Shown: piece by piece, positions 44,343-52,778 of the stretch
How positions within the stretch are numbered: position 1 is the stretch's first letter
Layout of the letters: each line of letters starts with the position of its first letter
Assembly: GCF_049671445.1 (NCBI RefSeq)
Contig: NZ_JBATUX010000023.1
Coordinates: 32,180-96,179, forward strand
DNA: 64,000 nucleotides
Source of the DNA: Paenisporosarcina sp049671445
GTDB lineage: Bacteria; Bacillota; Bacilli; Bacillales_A; Planococcaceae
Direction of reading: 5' to 3'
Program-made: the position numbers and the translations under genes
The notes under the pieces: generated by a model
The model's database searches: none
Seen by the model: only the letters and a program-made list of their open reading frames with translations
Told to the model about the DNA's origin: nothing

Positions 44343-45614
44343 GTGGCAGAAATTAAAGTACCTGAATTAGCAGAATCGATTACAGAAGGAACAATTGCAC
44401 AATGGTTAAAACAAGTAGGGGATTCAGTTGAAAAAGGTGAATTCATCGTTGAACTTGAAACAGATAAAGTTAACGTTGAAGTAATCTCTGAAGAAGCAGG
44501 AGTAGTCCAAGAACTTCTTTTTGCTGAAGGCGATACGGTTGAAGTTGGGCAAGTAATTGCTGTAGTTGGAGAAGGTTCAGGTAGCGGTGATACAACTAAG
44601 AATCCAGTTGAAGCAGACCCTGCTGAATCGGATGCACCTGTTAAGAATGTAGAAAAACCAGCATCTGAAAAAGCTACACCAGCACCAGCACCTGTTGCTA
44701 AAGAAGAAACATCTTCTACAGAGCGTACAATTGCAAGTCCTGCAGCTCGTAAATTAGCTCGTGAAAAAGGCATTGATTTAAGTGCGATTTCTACAGTTGA
44801 TCCAATGGGGCGCGTACGTGTTCAAGACGTTGAATCTCATTCAAATGCACCAAAGCAAACACCAGCAACAGCACCAGCTGCGGCTAAAGCTTCTGCTGCA
44901 CCAAAAGAAGATGATGGTCGAGTAACTCGTGAAAAAATGTCTCGTCGTCGTCAAACAATTGCAAAACGTTTATTAGAAGTAAAACAATCTACAGCTATGT
45001 TAACTACTTTTAATGAAATCGATATGACAAATGTTATGGCTTTACGTGCTCGTAAGAAAGATAAATTCTTTGAAGATCATGATGTTCGTTTAGGATTTAT
45101 GTCTTTCTTCACAAAAGCAGTTACATCTGCTTTGAAAAAATATCCTTATGTGAACGCAGAACTTGAAGGAGACGAAGTTCTTCTTAAACAGTTCTACGAT
45201 ATCGGTATCGCAGTTTCTACTGAAGAAGGTTTAGTTGTGCCAATCGTTCGTGATACAGACCGTAAAAACTTTGCTGAAATTGAAGCAAATATCGGTGAGT
45301 TAGCGAAAAAAGCACGCGACAAAAAACTTCAAATTTCTGATATGACTGGTGGATCATTTACAATTACAAATGGTGGTGTATTCGGTTCTCTTATGTCTAC
45401 TCCAATTTTAAATGGTACTCAAGTAGGTATTCTTGGAATGCACACAATCCAAAAACGTCCGATTGCCGTTGGTAACGAAGTTCAAATTCGCCCAATGATG
45501 TATGTGGCTCTTTCTTATGACCACCGCGTAATTGACGGAAAAGATTCAGTTGGATTCTTAAAAACTGTAAAAGAATTGATTGAAAACCCTGAAGATTTAT
45601 TATTAGAATCATAA
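44343..45614 (+). CDS. odhB: Dihydrolipoyllysine succinyltransferase (2-oxoglutarate dehydrogenase E2)
   Basis: A 423-residue acyltransferase. The lipoyl domain (about 1-77) has the modified lysine K42 in ETDKVNVEV; an Ala/Pro-rich linker leads to a peripheral subunit-binding domain (about 127-163, ASPAARKLAREKGID) and the catalytic core, with SYDHRVIDGKD near 387-397 holding the active-site histidine. It starts with GTG after GAGGAGG. The linker is rich in alanine and proline and differs slightly in codon use, as usual for such hinges. A terminator follows. Confidence 0.96.
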   Translation: MAEIKVPELAESITEGTIAQWLKQVGDSVEKGEFIVELETDKVNVEVISEEAGVVQELLFAEGDTVEVGQVIAVVGEGSGSGDTTKNPVEADPAESDAPVKNVEKPASEKATPAPAPVAKEETSSTERTIASPAARKLAREKGIDLSAISTVDPMGRVRVQDVESHSNAPKQTPATAPAAAKASAAPKEDDGRVTREKMSRRRQTIAKRLLEVKQSTAMLTTFNEIDMTNVMALRARKKDKFFEDHDVRLGFMSFFTKAVTSALKKYPYVNAELEGDEVLLKQFYDIGIAVSTEEGLVVPIVRDTDRKNFAEIEANIGELAKKARDKKLQISDMTGGSFTITNGGVFGSLMSTPILNGTQVGILGMHTIQKRPIAVGNEVQIRPMMYVALSYDHRVIDGKDSVGFLKTVKELIENPEDLLLES

Positions 45615-45625
45615 GATATAGAATT

Positions 45626-45654
45626 CAGCTTCGCATCCGCGGAGCTGTTTTTTT
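45626..45654 (+). terminator. Terminator of odhAB
   Basis: CAGCTTCGC pairs with GCGGAGCTG (one G-U), followed by seven T residues. Confidence 0.9.
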
Positions 45655-46032
45655 GGTTGAACATAAATTCTGATTGTTCTATGCCAGAATCATCAATGTA
45701 TAAGGCTTGGGCACGCTAGCCGCACATCCCTTGCCAAGTATGGCATTCACAAAAGTTGCTAGTCTCACGTACACTCTAATTGTACCCTTTTGTTTGTTTC
45801 GAAATTAATTATAGTTAATACCTTAACTATTTAAAAAGTAGCGATGTGATATTGTCACATCGCTACTTTTTTAGATGGAATTTGAATGGCGAGTAGTAGG
45901 ATAATTTCATTATTACCTCCAACTAAATTACTTCTTTGAATAAGATCTTTCTCAACTTTTTATCACAACAAGTAAATTTTAATTCATTTGGAAGGGAACT
46001 GGTTATTTATGTTAATATAAATATGAAATAAT
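45655..46032. other. Gene-free stretch after odhAB containing two hairpins
   Basis: About 380 bases without a credible gene. It holds an ATAGTTAA-TACC-TTAACTAT hairpin (45811-45830) and, immediately after, the perfect terminator hairpin at 45833-45872. No gene ends before these hairpins, so a small RNA or the remains of a lost gene are possible. Confidence 0.5.
45833..45872. terminator. Orphan terminator hairpin
   Basis: A perfect 17-bp stem, AAAAAGTAGCGATGTGA with its complement, and T/A runs on both sides; bidirectional in form but with no adjacent coding gene. Confidence 0.8.
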
Positions 46033-46305
46033 TTGGAAATATTTGAATTAGTAAATGATTTGAATACATTACATCTGAATTCTGACACTTTACCCTTGTT
46101 TTGCAATGCTAAGCTGCAGGAACTTTGGTTGCTCTATTCAATTTATGTTGCAATGACTATTTTTTCAACAGTTGTATGGTCATTAAGAGTAGCTCCAGAA
46201 CAACTAGATAAAATGATCGAACGGATATCTGTAGTTTTGGAGGATCATAAAAATTTTGAATTATTAATACCCACTTGGTACAAACCAGAAATCTTATTTA
46301 TATAA
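46033..46305 (+). CDS. Doubtful 90-residue open frame
   Basis: A TTG-initiated frame with no good ribosome binding site, encoding a protein with one hydrophobic stretch (LYSIYVAMTIFSTVVW). No family recognised. It may be a degraded gene fragment, as the next 150 bases hold another coding-like tail at 46382-46450. Confidence 0.25.
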   Translation: MEIFELVNDLNTLHLNSDTLPLFCNAKLQELWLLYSIYVAMTIFSTVVWSLRVAPEQLDKMIERISVVLEDHKNFELLIPTWYKPEILFI

Positions 46306-46381
46306 AGGTTTTTCAAGTAATTTTTATAAAACGATCTATTTTTGCGGTAGGAGAAATCTATTTTTTGTTGGCTAATTAATC

Positions 46382-46450
46382 TATAGAGATGGAAGATTTG
46401 TTATTCCGCAATTAGAACGAGTAAACCACAAAGAATATATAACAGAATAA
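46382..46450 (+). pseudogene. Possible C-terminal gene remnant
   Basis: A short frame reading YRDGRFVIPQLERVNHKEY and ending in TAA, preceded directly by in-frame stops and with no start. It has coding-like composition but no recognised parent. Low confidence. Confidence 0.2.
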
Positions 46451-46494
46451 GCGTTATGGGTCGTTTGTGGTGAAGTGAAAGTGAGGTAAATGAA

Positions 46495-47265
46495 GTGAAT
46501 GAACAATTACGAGAAAAGGTGAAGGAAATAGTAGGTGAAATAAATAAAGTTATTGTTCTGGATGAACAAGGCTGTACTTCTGAAGTACGTCAACTTATTA
46601 CAGATGGTGATTCTTACTTATTAAAAAGTTCGTTTAAGAAAAAGTATCGAAATTGGTTAAAGTCAGAAGCTAATGTTTTGGATAACCTTAATAACCAAAA
46701 TTTAATCCAAGTTCCTACTTTTTTTGGTTTTATCGAGGACAATGGTAGTAGTCACTTAATCATGTCATTTGAGAATGGAATCACGTTAACTACTGCTTTG
46801 AAAAACGCTGAAACAACATCAGAAAAGAAAGTGTTAATTAAGAGCTTTGGACATTTTCTTAATCAACTCCATACAACAAAAATAATCGAATCTCTTAATC
46901 ACAAAAATAATTGGCTAGATCAGCAGTTGGTTAAAGCTACGAGTTATGTGGATAGAGGAGAAACAGATGGAAGTCTTGAACTATTAGAGAAAATACAGTC
47001 AAATAAACCTATACCAGTGCAGCAAACGATGATTCATGGAGATTGTACAACGAACAATGTCCTTGTTGTGGATGGAGAAGTGCGACTATTTATTGATGTA
47101 TCTGGAATGACAGTTGGTGATCCCCGTTATGATGAATCGTTGGCGATAAGAAGTTTTATAACTAATGAAGAATACATAAAAGCTTTTTATCAGGGTTATA
47201 AACGTAATACGATATCTAAAGGAGAATTTGAATACTTTGATGAAGGTCTATATGAATTTTTCTAG
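46495..47265 (+). CDS. Aminoglycoside phosphotransferase-fold kinase (APH family), first copy
   Basis: A 256-residue protein of the APH/choline kinase superfamily. The catalytic loop is IHGDCTTNNVLV (near 178-189) and the metal-binding aspartate is in LFIDVSG; the usual Brenner motif HGDxxxxN is intact, but the metal motif is DVSG instead of the common DWE/DFE. An N-terminal ATP lysine is plausible in SYLLKSSF. The substrate (antibiotic, homoserine, fructosamine or other) is not predictable. It starts with GTG at 46495 after GTGAGGT. It opens a block of three same-strand genes that look accessory. Confidence 0.75.
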   Translation: MNEQLREKVKEIVGEINKVIVLDEQGCTSEVRQLITDGDSYLLKSSFKKKYRNWLKSEANVLDNLNNQNLIQVPTFFGFIEDNGSSHLIMSFENGITLTTALKNAETTSEKKVLIKSFGHFLNQLHTTKIIESLNHKNNWLDQQLVKATSYVDRGETDGSLELLEKIQSNKPIPVQQTMIHGDCTTNNVLVVDGEVRLFIDVSGMTVGDPRYDESLAIRSFITNEEYIKAFYQGYKRNTISKGEFEYFDEGLYEFF

Positions 47266-47360
47266 TTAATACGCATATTGCTTGCTTATTATTTGAACGG
47301 AAAAATAGATAGGTTTTAGTAAAAACTTCTCAATATAGGTTAATGAAGGAGGAGGGGGCT

Positions 47361-47879
47361 TTGAGTTCAAAATTAAAATCTTTATTTGGAATGATCATAA
47401 TCAGCATATTGTTAGGCGCAATGGGCTGCTCAAAAGATGCTCCAGAAGATATAGTTTCAGAAATGCCTGAAGACTTTAACTTTAGACTGACTTACGGTAC
47501 TTATGGAAAACAAAAAATAGACACTTTTTCTAATATTGTTGTGAAGGACCTTGTAGAAGACGGTGCGATTGAAGCTAACATAGCATTTACTACAGAAGAA
47601 ATGAAACACATTTATACCGAGATGATGAAGGTAAATATCATGGGTGAATTAGTAGTTGAAAATGAAAACGAAAAAGAATGTGACTTTAGTACACCATCTG
47701 TTACTATTTGGAATATTCAAATGGATGGTAAGACTAATTCCATTTCTACGAAGAATTATTGTGATGGTTATCCAGAGGATGCATTGAAGTTAGTTAGACT
47801 TGCAGAAAGTATTCATGACATTCTAATAAATAAAGAAGAATACAAAGATTTACCAGAATCTAAAGGTTATTATGAATAA
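47361..47879 (+). CDS. Hypothetical lipoprotein
   Basis: A 172-residue predicted lipoprotein: short basic start, hydrophobic segment and lipobox ending GAMGC near residue 23. The mature part has a conserved-looking core (FRLTYGTYGKQKIDTF, two cysteines at CDF and NYCDG) with no recognised domain. The TTG at 47361 is preferred because GGAGGAGGGG lies just upstream; an ATG at 47343 would translate the ribosome site itself. It lies between two APH-fold kinase genes. Confidence 0.7.
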   Translation: MSSKLKSLFGMIIISILLGAMGCSKDAPEDIVSEMPEDFNFRLTYGTYGKQKIDTFSNIVVKDLVEDGAIEANIAFTTEEMKHIYTEMMKVNIMGELVVENENEKECDFSTPSVTIWNIQMDGKTNSISTKNYCDGYPEDALKLVRLAESIHDILINKEEYKDLPESKGYYE

Positions 47880-47899
47880 CGTTTAAGGAGAGATAACCA

Positions 47900-48649
47900 A
47901 TGGATTTAGGCACTCCAATAGCAATAGGAAATACAGCAAAAATCTATCTACACAAAAATACGATTGTCAAAGTATTTAATGACTATTTGCCATCCACGGA
48001 ATCTTCATATGAAGCAAATAAGCAAAAATATGCCTATTCTTGTGGACTTTCTGTACCTAAAATACTGGATGTAACGAAAATAGATGGAAAACAAGCGATA
48101 ATAATGGAATATATTAAGGGGAAGACAATAGGTGAAAAACTATCCGAAAACATGGAACGAGCAGAATATTACTTGAATATTTCCGTTGAAATACAACAAA
48201 AGATTCATATGATTGTCGCGGATGATCTTGAACCCATGTCTGAAAAATTAAGTCGTCAAATTAAATCAGCACATAACTTGGATGAAAAACAAAAGTCTGC
48301 TTTATTAAAAAGATTGGATAAAATGTCTTTTGAGAACAGGCTCTGTCATGGAGATTTTCATATGTTTAACCTGATTATGACCGATAACAAAGTGACTATT
48401 ATTGATTGGGTTGATTCCAGTGCAGGTGATATACATGCCGACATATATCGCACGTATCTTTTGTATTCACAGCTATCAGTAAAATTAGCCGATATGTACT
48501 TGCGTCTTTATTGTGAGAAAAGCGGTTTGTCAAAAGACGATGTTTTTCAATGGGGTCCGATTATAGCTGGTGCCCGATTGTCTGAAAGTATCTCATCGGA
48601 AAAATCTGAACATCTTATCGAGATAGTAAATCATTACTGTCAGTTATAA
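47900..48649 (+). CDS. Aminoglycoside phosphotransferase-fold kinase (APH family), second copy
   Basis: A 249-residue kinase-like protein. A glycine-poor ATP loop (AIGNTAKIYL) with lysine in TIVKVF, the IMEYIKGKTIGEKL hinge, the catalytic CHGDFHMFNLI (near 153-163) and the metal motif IIDWVDSS are present. It is clearly different from the first copy and not a recent duplicate. The small size suits small-molecule kinases rather than protein kinases. AAGGAGAG precedes the ATG, 21 bases after the lipoprotein gene. Substrate unknown. Confidence 0.78.
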   Translation: MDLGTPIAIGNTAKIYLHKNTIVKVFNDYLPSTESSYEANKQKYAYSCGLSVPKILDVTKIDGKQAIIMEYIKGKTIGEKLSENMERAEYYLNISVEIQQKIHMIVADDLEPMSEKLSRQIKSAHNLDEKQKSALLKRLDKMSFENRLCHGDFHMFNLIMTDNKVTIIDWVDSSAGDIHADIYRTYLLYSQLSVKLADMYLRLYCEKSGLSKDDVFQWGPIIAGARLSESISSEKSEHLIEIVNHYCQL

Positions 48650-48820
48650 CGAACAATAGAGTATTATTTTTGAAAATGAAATTTAAATTTTCTTACTTGA
48701 TTTTAAAACTGTTTAGAATTAATTAGATTAATGGTTATTTTAAATCTTGAAAAGATGACTGCTTTAGAAGCATACTAAAATTTTTTCACTCCTAAGGAAA
48801 CTTCATTTGACGTAGCATTG

Positions 48821-48849
48821 TTGATAATCTTTTAACGCTTGCTTATACT
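48821..48849 (+). promoter_or_regulatory. Predicted promoter of the 65-residue gene
   Basis: TTGATA and TATACT are 17 bases apart, about 30 bases before the ATG at 48881. Confidence 0.65.
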
Positions 48850-48880
48850 AGAGGAAGATAAAGAATTGAGGAGATGAATT

Positions 48881-49078
48881 ATGTTACATAACGTTTGGAA
48901 AGATGCACCTACAATTAAGACTGTGACTTGTAAACATACTGATGCTTCAAAGTTTTCGGTGGCAAATGTACTTACTGTTGGTAAAACATACGAAGTGAAG
49001 AATGAAACAGAAGAATTCATTTTTATACTAGATAACACTGGTCACATTGGTGGCTTTTATAAAGAATATTTCGAATAG
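48881..49078 (+). CDS. Small DUF6501-like protein
   Basis: A 65-residue protein with beta-rich pattern TVTCKHTDASKFSVANVLT, GKTYEVKNETEEFIFI and a C-terminal GGFYKEYFE. It resembles a short conserved Bacillus family that I believe is DUF6501; the assignment is from memory. TTGAGGAGA precedes the ATG, and it has its own promoter and terminator, marking it as a well-expressed single gene. Function unknown. Confidence 0.75.
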   Translation: MLHNVWKDAPTIKTVTCKHTDASKFSVANVLTVGKTYEVKNETEEFIFILDNTGHIGGFYKEYFE

Positions 49079-49103
49079 CCGATGACTCTTCATCGGTTTT
49101 TTT
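49079..49103 (+). terminator. Terminator after the 65-residue gene
   Basis: CCGATGA pairs with TCATCGG around CTCT, followed by seven T residues. Confidence 0.88.
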
Positions 49104-49119
49104 ATTGGAGGGATTAACT

Positions 49120-49989
49120 TTGAATGTACAATCAATCATTGACCAGTCACAAGACAACAGAACATCTAGATCGCATACAGATGACCATACAGCATTAATT
49201 GGACGTGGCGGCTATGTATCACCATTAGAAAACTTGTGGAATGACATTTTGCTAAGTGTAGTGTTGCAAAAGAATGTCTTACTTAAAGGACCTTCGGGCT
49301 CGGGTAAAACGAAATTGGCAGAATCAATATCTTCTTTCTTCAATCAACCGATGCACAGTATTAATTGTTCAGTTGATTTAGATGCAGAAGCCCTTCTCGG
49401 ATTTAAAACGTTGATTCAAGAGAACGGCCAAACAGCTATCGATTTTGTCGAAGGGCCAGTCATTCAAGCAATGAGGCACGGTCATATTTTATATATTGAT
49501 GAAATTAATATGGCGAAGCCTGAAACTTTACCGATTCTACATAGTGTTCTTGATCATCGCCGGATGCTGACAAACCCTTATACAGGAGAAGTGTTAAGAG
49601 CGCATGAAGACTTTACGGTCGTTGCTGCGATAAATGAAGGTTATGTTGGGACTTCTCCGTTAAATGAAGCATTAAAAAATCGCTTTATATCATTTTCCAT
49701 TCCATATCTAACAGGAGAGCCTCTTCGTGCATTATTCGAACGTGAATACCCAGAAGCTTCACCCATATTAATAAAAACCATGCTTAATCTAGCAGAAGAC
49801 ATGTTCGTTCAAGTTCAAAATGGCTTACTAAGTGAAGAAGCTGCATCGATTCGAAGTTTACTTGATGCGACAGAGTTAGCTCAATATATAGATCCTAGAC
49901 GAGCAATTCGGTATGCAATTGCTGAAAAATTAGAAGACGATAGTGAAAAAGAATTGGTCATGGAACTGGCGAATACTTGGATTAAGTGA
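49120..49989 (+). CDS. yojN: MoxR/NorQ-type AAA+ ATPase (YojN-like)
   Basis: A 289-residue AAA+ ATPase. Walker A is GPSGSGKT (about 57-64), Walker B with sensor is ILYIDEINMAKPETL, followed by VAAINEGYVGTSPLNEALKNRF with the arginine finger region. NorQ/CbbQ/CobS-type ATPases act with a VWA partner to remodel or insert metal cofactors into target proteins. The TTG at 49120 follows GGAGGG. The VWA gene starts ten bases after its stop. The pair lies beyond odhAB as in B. subtilis (odhAB-yojO-yojN), with an intervening accessory block here. Confidence 0.88.
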   Translation: MNVQSIIDQSQDNRTSRSHTDDHTALIGRGGYVSPLENLWNDILLSVVLQKNVLLKGPSGSGKTKLAESISSFFNQPMHSINCSVDLDAEALLGFKTLIQENGQTAIDFVEGPVIQAMRHGHILYIDEINMAKPETLPILHSVLDHRRMLTNPYTGEVLRAHEDFTVVAAINEGYVGTSPLNEALKNRFISFSIPYLTGEPLRALFEREYPEASPILIKTMLNLAEDMFVQVQNGLLSEEAASIRSLLDATELAQYIDPRRAIRYAIAEKLEDDSEKELVMELANTWIK

Positions 49990-49999
49990 GGTGTTTTAA

Positions 50000-51892
50000 T
50001 TGTCATCGGTTAATCGATTTATTCAATTTAATAATGAAACGATCAATGCTAAACGGATGATTCAGTTTGAACAATTAGCAAGAGCTTTAGGTCGAAGTCC
50101 ATACTTAACACTAACTGTTCGAAAACTGATGGAATTTCGTCCAAAAGAAGGGGCTATTTCGATGAGCCATTTTTGGAATCATCGTGATCCTGATATTGAA
50201 CAAAAAGGTCAATTATCAGACTTATATCTTTTAACTTCGGGTTTTTGGAGACACTTTGACTTAACTGCATGGAATCATTATAAAAAGGAAGTGAGTCATT
50301 TTCCTCTTAAAGAGTTTGCATTACAACTCGCTATAAGTGCAGAAGAGTTTCGACTTTCCAATCTGATCCGCCAAGAACGGCCAGGTACTGACAGTGCATT
50401 TGTCGTTCGCGAAGAAGTATATACCACTTTCCATGAACAACAGTTGATGGTTAATTTTAACAAAGGGTTTATGAGCGATAGTCTGTTTAGTTTTTTATAC
50501 GTAGCACTGCGTAAAGGGTCACCGCCTGCCTTTTTAGAAGATTATCCAAGTTACTTCAATCGTACATTGGCGAAATGGCAGTTCGTTTTTGATTCAAAGA
50601 GCACTGCTGAAAGTTGCCGAATCTGCTTAGATATCCTGTATTCACTAGAAGAAGAGATGACGAAAGACTTAACGCATATTTTTATATCTCTTCATGAAAA
50701 CTTAGAAGAAGTTCCCAGCTATGAAGAGAAAGCAAAACGACAAATTAATCAACAGGATTCTGAAGATCTTCCTCCAAGTGAGTCCATTGAAGAAATGTTT
50801 AGGACTTGGCATCGAGAAAGTGAAAAACAACAAGGACCTCACCTTGAGTTTGAACTAACAAAAGGGAATAAAGGGAAGACAAATGATGGCCGCGTAGAAG
50901 AAGGCGATGAGTCCAATGAAATTGATAGTGAAGGATCGGGCACTTCTACAGCGAATAAGAAAAGTAACCAAACAGCAAACATGGATGGAAAAACAGAAAA
51001 AAAACAAACCAAGCAATCGGGAGAACGATTCGGCGATGAGCATCTAAATGTGTCATTCGAAGAAAAGAAAATAGCTGGAAAACCAAACGCTGGCTTGAAA
51101 GAAGCCATTTCTATCATCCGTGCAGAACAAAAACCGTATGTGAAAGCATTTACGAAAGAAATTCGAAAACGAATTGACCAAAAGCAAGAGAGCAAACGAA
51201 CTCAACTAACAAAAGGAAGATTAACACCAAATCTCACCTCACTATTAACTGAACAACGCCCAAAACCATTTTATAAAAAGAATAATCCTTCTCTTCCAAT
51301 GGACGCGGTATTCGGTTTGTTAATCGATAGTTCGGCATCCATGATTGATAAAATGGAGGAAACGAAAAAAGCTGTACTCTTATTTCATGATGTTCTGCGT
51401 GATTTAGGGATTCGACACGATATTGTTTCGTATTATGAAGACGCTTATGAAGCAACTGAACAAGTCCAACCGAACTCCTTTTTATTTTGCCACCAAGTAG
51501 AGGATGGTTTAAAAGATCATTCAGAGGCCATTTTTTCATTAGAGGCACACGATGATAATCGTGATGGTTTAGCTATTCGTTGGATGGCTGAACGTCTTCT
51601 TAAACGAAGTGAAAAACATAAATTTATCTTATTGTTTTCTGATGGAGAACCATCTGCTTATGGATATGCAGCGAATGGAATTATCGATACCGCAGAGGCT
51701 GTTATCGAAGTTGAGAGAAAAGGGATACACTTACTTCACTTGTTTTTAAGTGTAGAGCAACCTGTAGAAGAGCAGTTACAATTATTCCATATGATGTTTG
51801 GGGCAAAGACTGCAACCGCAAAAAACGTAGATGAATTCACCACACAAACATTACGACTACTTCGTCGCATGTTATATCTGGTTGTAAAGTGA
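50000..51892 (+). CDS. yojO: VWA-domain protein, NorD/CobT-like (YojO-like)
   Basis: A 630-residue protein with a helical N-terminal half (about 1-250), a highly charged low-complexity linker (about 255-345, rich in E, K, G, S) and a C-terminal von Willebrand factor A domain (about 430-630) whose MIDAS is DSSASM (near 443), followed by SDGEPSAYGY. It is the expected partner of the adjacent MoxR-type ATPase; the pair resembles NorQ-NorD and CobS-CobT, which handle metal centres. No target enzyme is adjacent, so the substrate is unknown. TGTCATCGG start context: TTG codon after GAGGTGTTT. Confidence 0.87.
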   Translation: MSSVNRFIQFNNETINAKRMIQFEQLARALGRSPYLTLTVRKLMEFRPKEGAISMSHFWNHRDPDIEQKGQLSDLYLLTSGFWRHFDLTAWNHYKKEVSHFPLKEFALQLAISAEEFRLSNLIRQERPGTDSAFVVREEVYTTFHEQQLMVNFNKGFMSDSLFSFLYVALRKGSPPAFLEDYPSYFNRTLAKWQFVFDSKSTAESCRICLDILYSLEEEMTKDLTHIFISLHENLEEVPSYEEKAKRQINQQDSEDLPPSESIEEMFRTWHRESEKQQGPHLEFELTKGNKGKTNDGRVEEGDESNEIDSEGSGTSTANKKSNQTANMDGKTEKKQTKQSGERFGDEHLNVSFEEKKIAGKPNAGLKEAISIIRAEQKPYVKAFTKEIRKRIDQKQESKRTQLTKGRLTPNLTSLLTEQRPKPFYKKNNPSLPMDAVFGLLIDSSASMIDKMEETKKAVLLFHDVLRDLGIRHDIVSYYEDAYEATEQVQPNSFLFCHQVEDGLKDHSEAIFSLEAHDDNRDGLAIRWMAERLLKRSEKHKFILLFSDGEPSAYGYAANGIIDTAEAVIEVERKGIHLLHLFLSVEQPVEEQLQLFHMMFGAKTATAKNVDEFTTQTLRLLRRMLYLVVK

Positions 51893-51960
51893 TAAATCTA
51901 ACACCAATTTATTAAAGAATGTTAATAAATTAAAATTAGTACTTCTTCTGGGGGATGTTC

Positions 51961-52734
51961 ATGAACGAATTACAAAATAAAATTGCCATTATTACAGGTG
52001 TTGGACGTCTACAAGGTATTGGAACAGCGATTTGTAGACAATTAGCAGATGCAGGTTATCATATCTTTTTTACGTATTGGAAGGAATACGATAAAGAAAT
52101 CGGCTTGAGCCTGGATTTCGATGAGCCAATGAAATTAAAAGAAGAGTTATTGCAAAAAGGAGTTACAGTGTCATGTCTAGAGTTGGATTTAACAAAACAA
52201 GATGCACCTGAGCAACTGTTTTCTTGTGTAGTTAATCAACTTGGAGAACCTGATATCTTAATTAACAATGCAGCTTATTCTACTAACAACGATTATTCCA
52301 CGATCACTATGGAAGAGTTAGATAAACACTATATGGTAAATGTTCGTGCAACAACTTTGTTAAGCAGTAAATTTGCACAAAACTTTAAAAAGAAATCTGG
52401 AGGGAGAATTGTAAATCTTACCTCAGGTCAATTTCAAGGACCCATGGCGGGCGAATTAGCATATGCAACGACAAAAGGAGCTATTGATGCTTTAACAATC
52501 ACTTTGTCAGCTGAAGTAGCTCCACTAGGAATAACCGTCAATGCAATTAATCCAGGTCCTACTGATTCAGGATGGATGACTGAAGATATAAAAAGTGCGT
52601 TAGGACCAAAGTTTCCATTTGGTAGAATCGGCCAACCGACGGATGTTGCAAGAACGATTAAATTTTTAGTAAGTGAGGAAGCCAACTGGATTACTGGGCA
52701 GGTTATTCATTCTGAGGGTGGATTTAAAAGGTAA
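51961..52734 (+). CDS. Short-chain dehydrogenase/reductase (SDR)
   Basis: A 257-residue Rossmann-fold oxidoreductase. The NAD(P) loop is TGVGRLQGIG, longer than the classical TGxxxGIG; NNAAYSTN follows, with catalytic serine in NLTSGQ and YATTK providing Tyr and Lys. NPGPTDSGWM is a family element. The ribosome site GGGGG abuts ATG 51955, so ATG 51961 is chosen. The loop insertion and the WKEYDKEIG stretch mark an SDR subgroup often annotated as 3-oxoacyl-ACP reductase-like; the substrate is unknown. A terminator follows. Confidence 0.85.
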   Translation: MNELQNKIAIITGVGRLQGIGTAICRQLADAGYHIFFTYWKEYDKEIGLSLDFDEPMKLKEELLQKGVTVSCLELDLTKQDAPEQLFSCVVNQLGEPDILINNAAYSTNNDYSTITMEELDKHYMVNVRATTLLSSKFAQNFKKKSGGRIVNLTSGQFQGPMAGELAYATTKGAIDALTITLSAEVAPLGITVNAINPGPTDSGWMTEDIKSALGPKFPFGRIGQPTDVARTIKFLVSEEANWITGQVIHSEGGFKR

Positions 52735-52748
52735 CTTAAATAATTTTA

Positions 52749-52778
52749 AAAACCGTCCTCATGAGCGAGGACGGTTTT
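52749..52778. terminator. Bidirectional terminator between the SDR and telA genes
   Basis: AAAACCGTCCTC pairs with GAGGACGGTTTT; the hairpin overlaps the end of telA on the minus strand. Confidence 0.88.

Noticed and set aside
44309..44773. 154-residue serine/threonine-rich minus-strand frame in odhB
   Set aside because: Antisense of the lipoyl domain and Ala/Pro linker; an artefact of codon composition.
50839..51195. 118-residue minus-strand frame within yojO
   Set aside because: Antisense reading of the charged low-complexity linker; no start signals.
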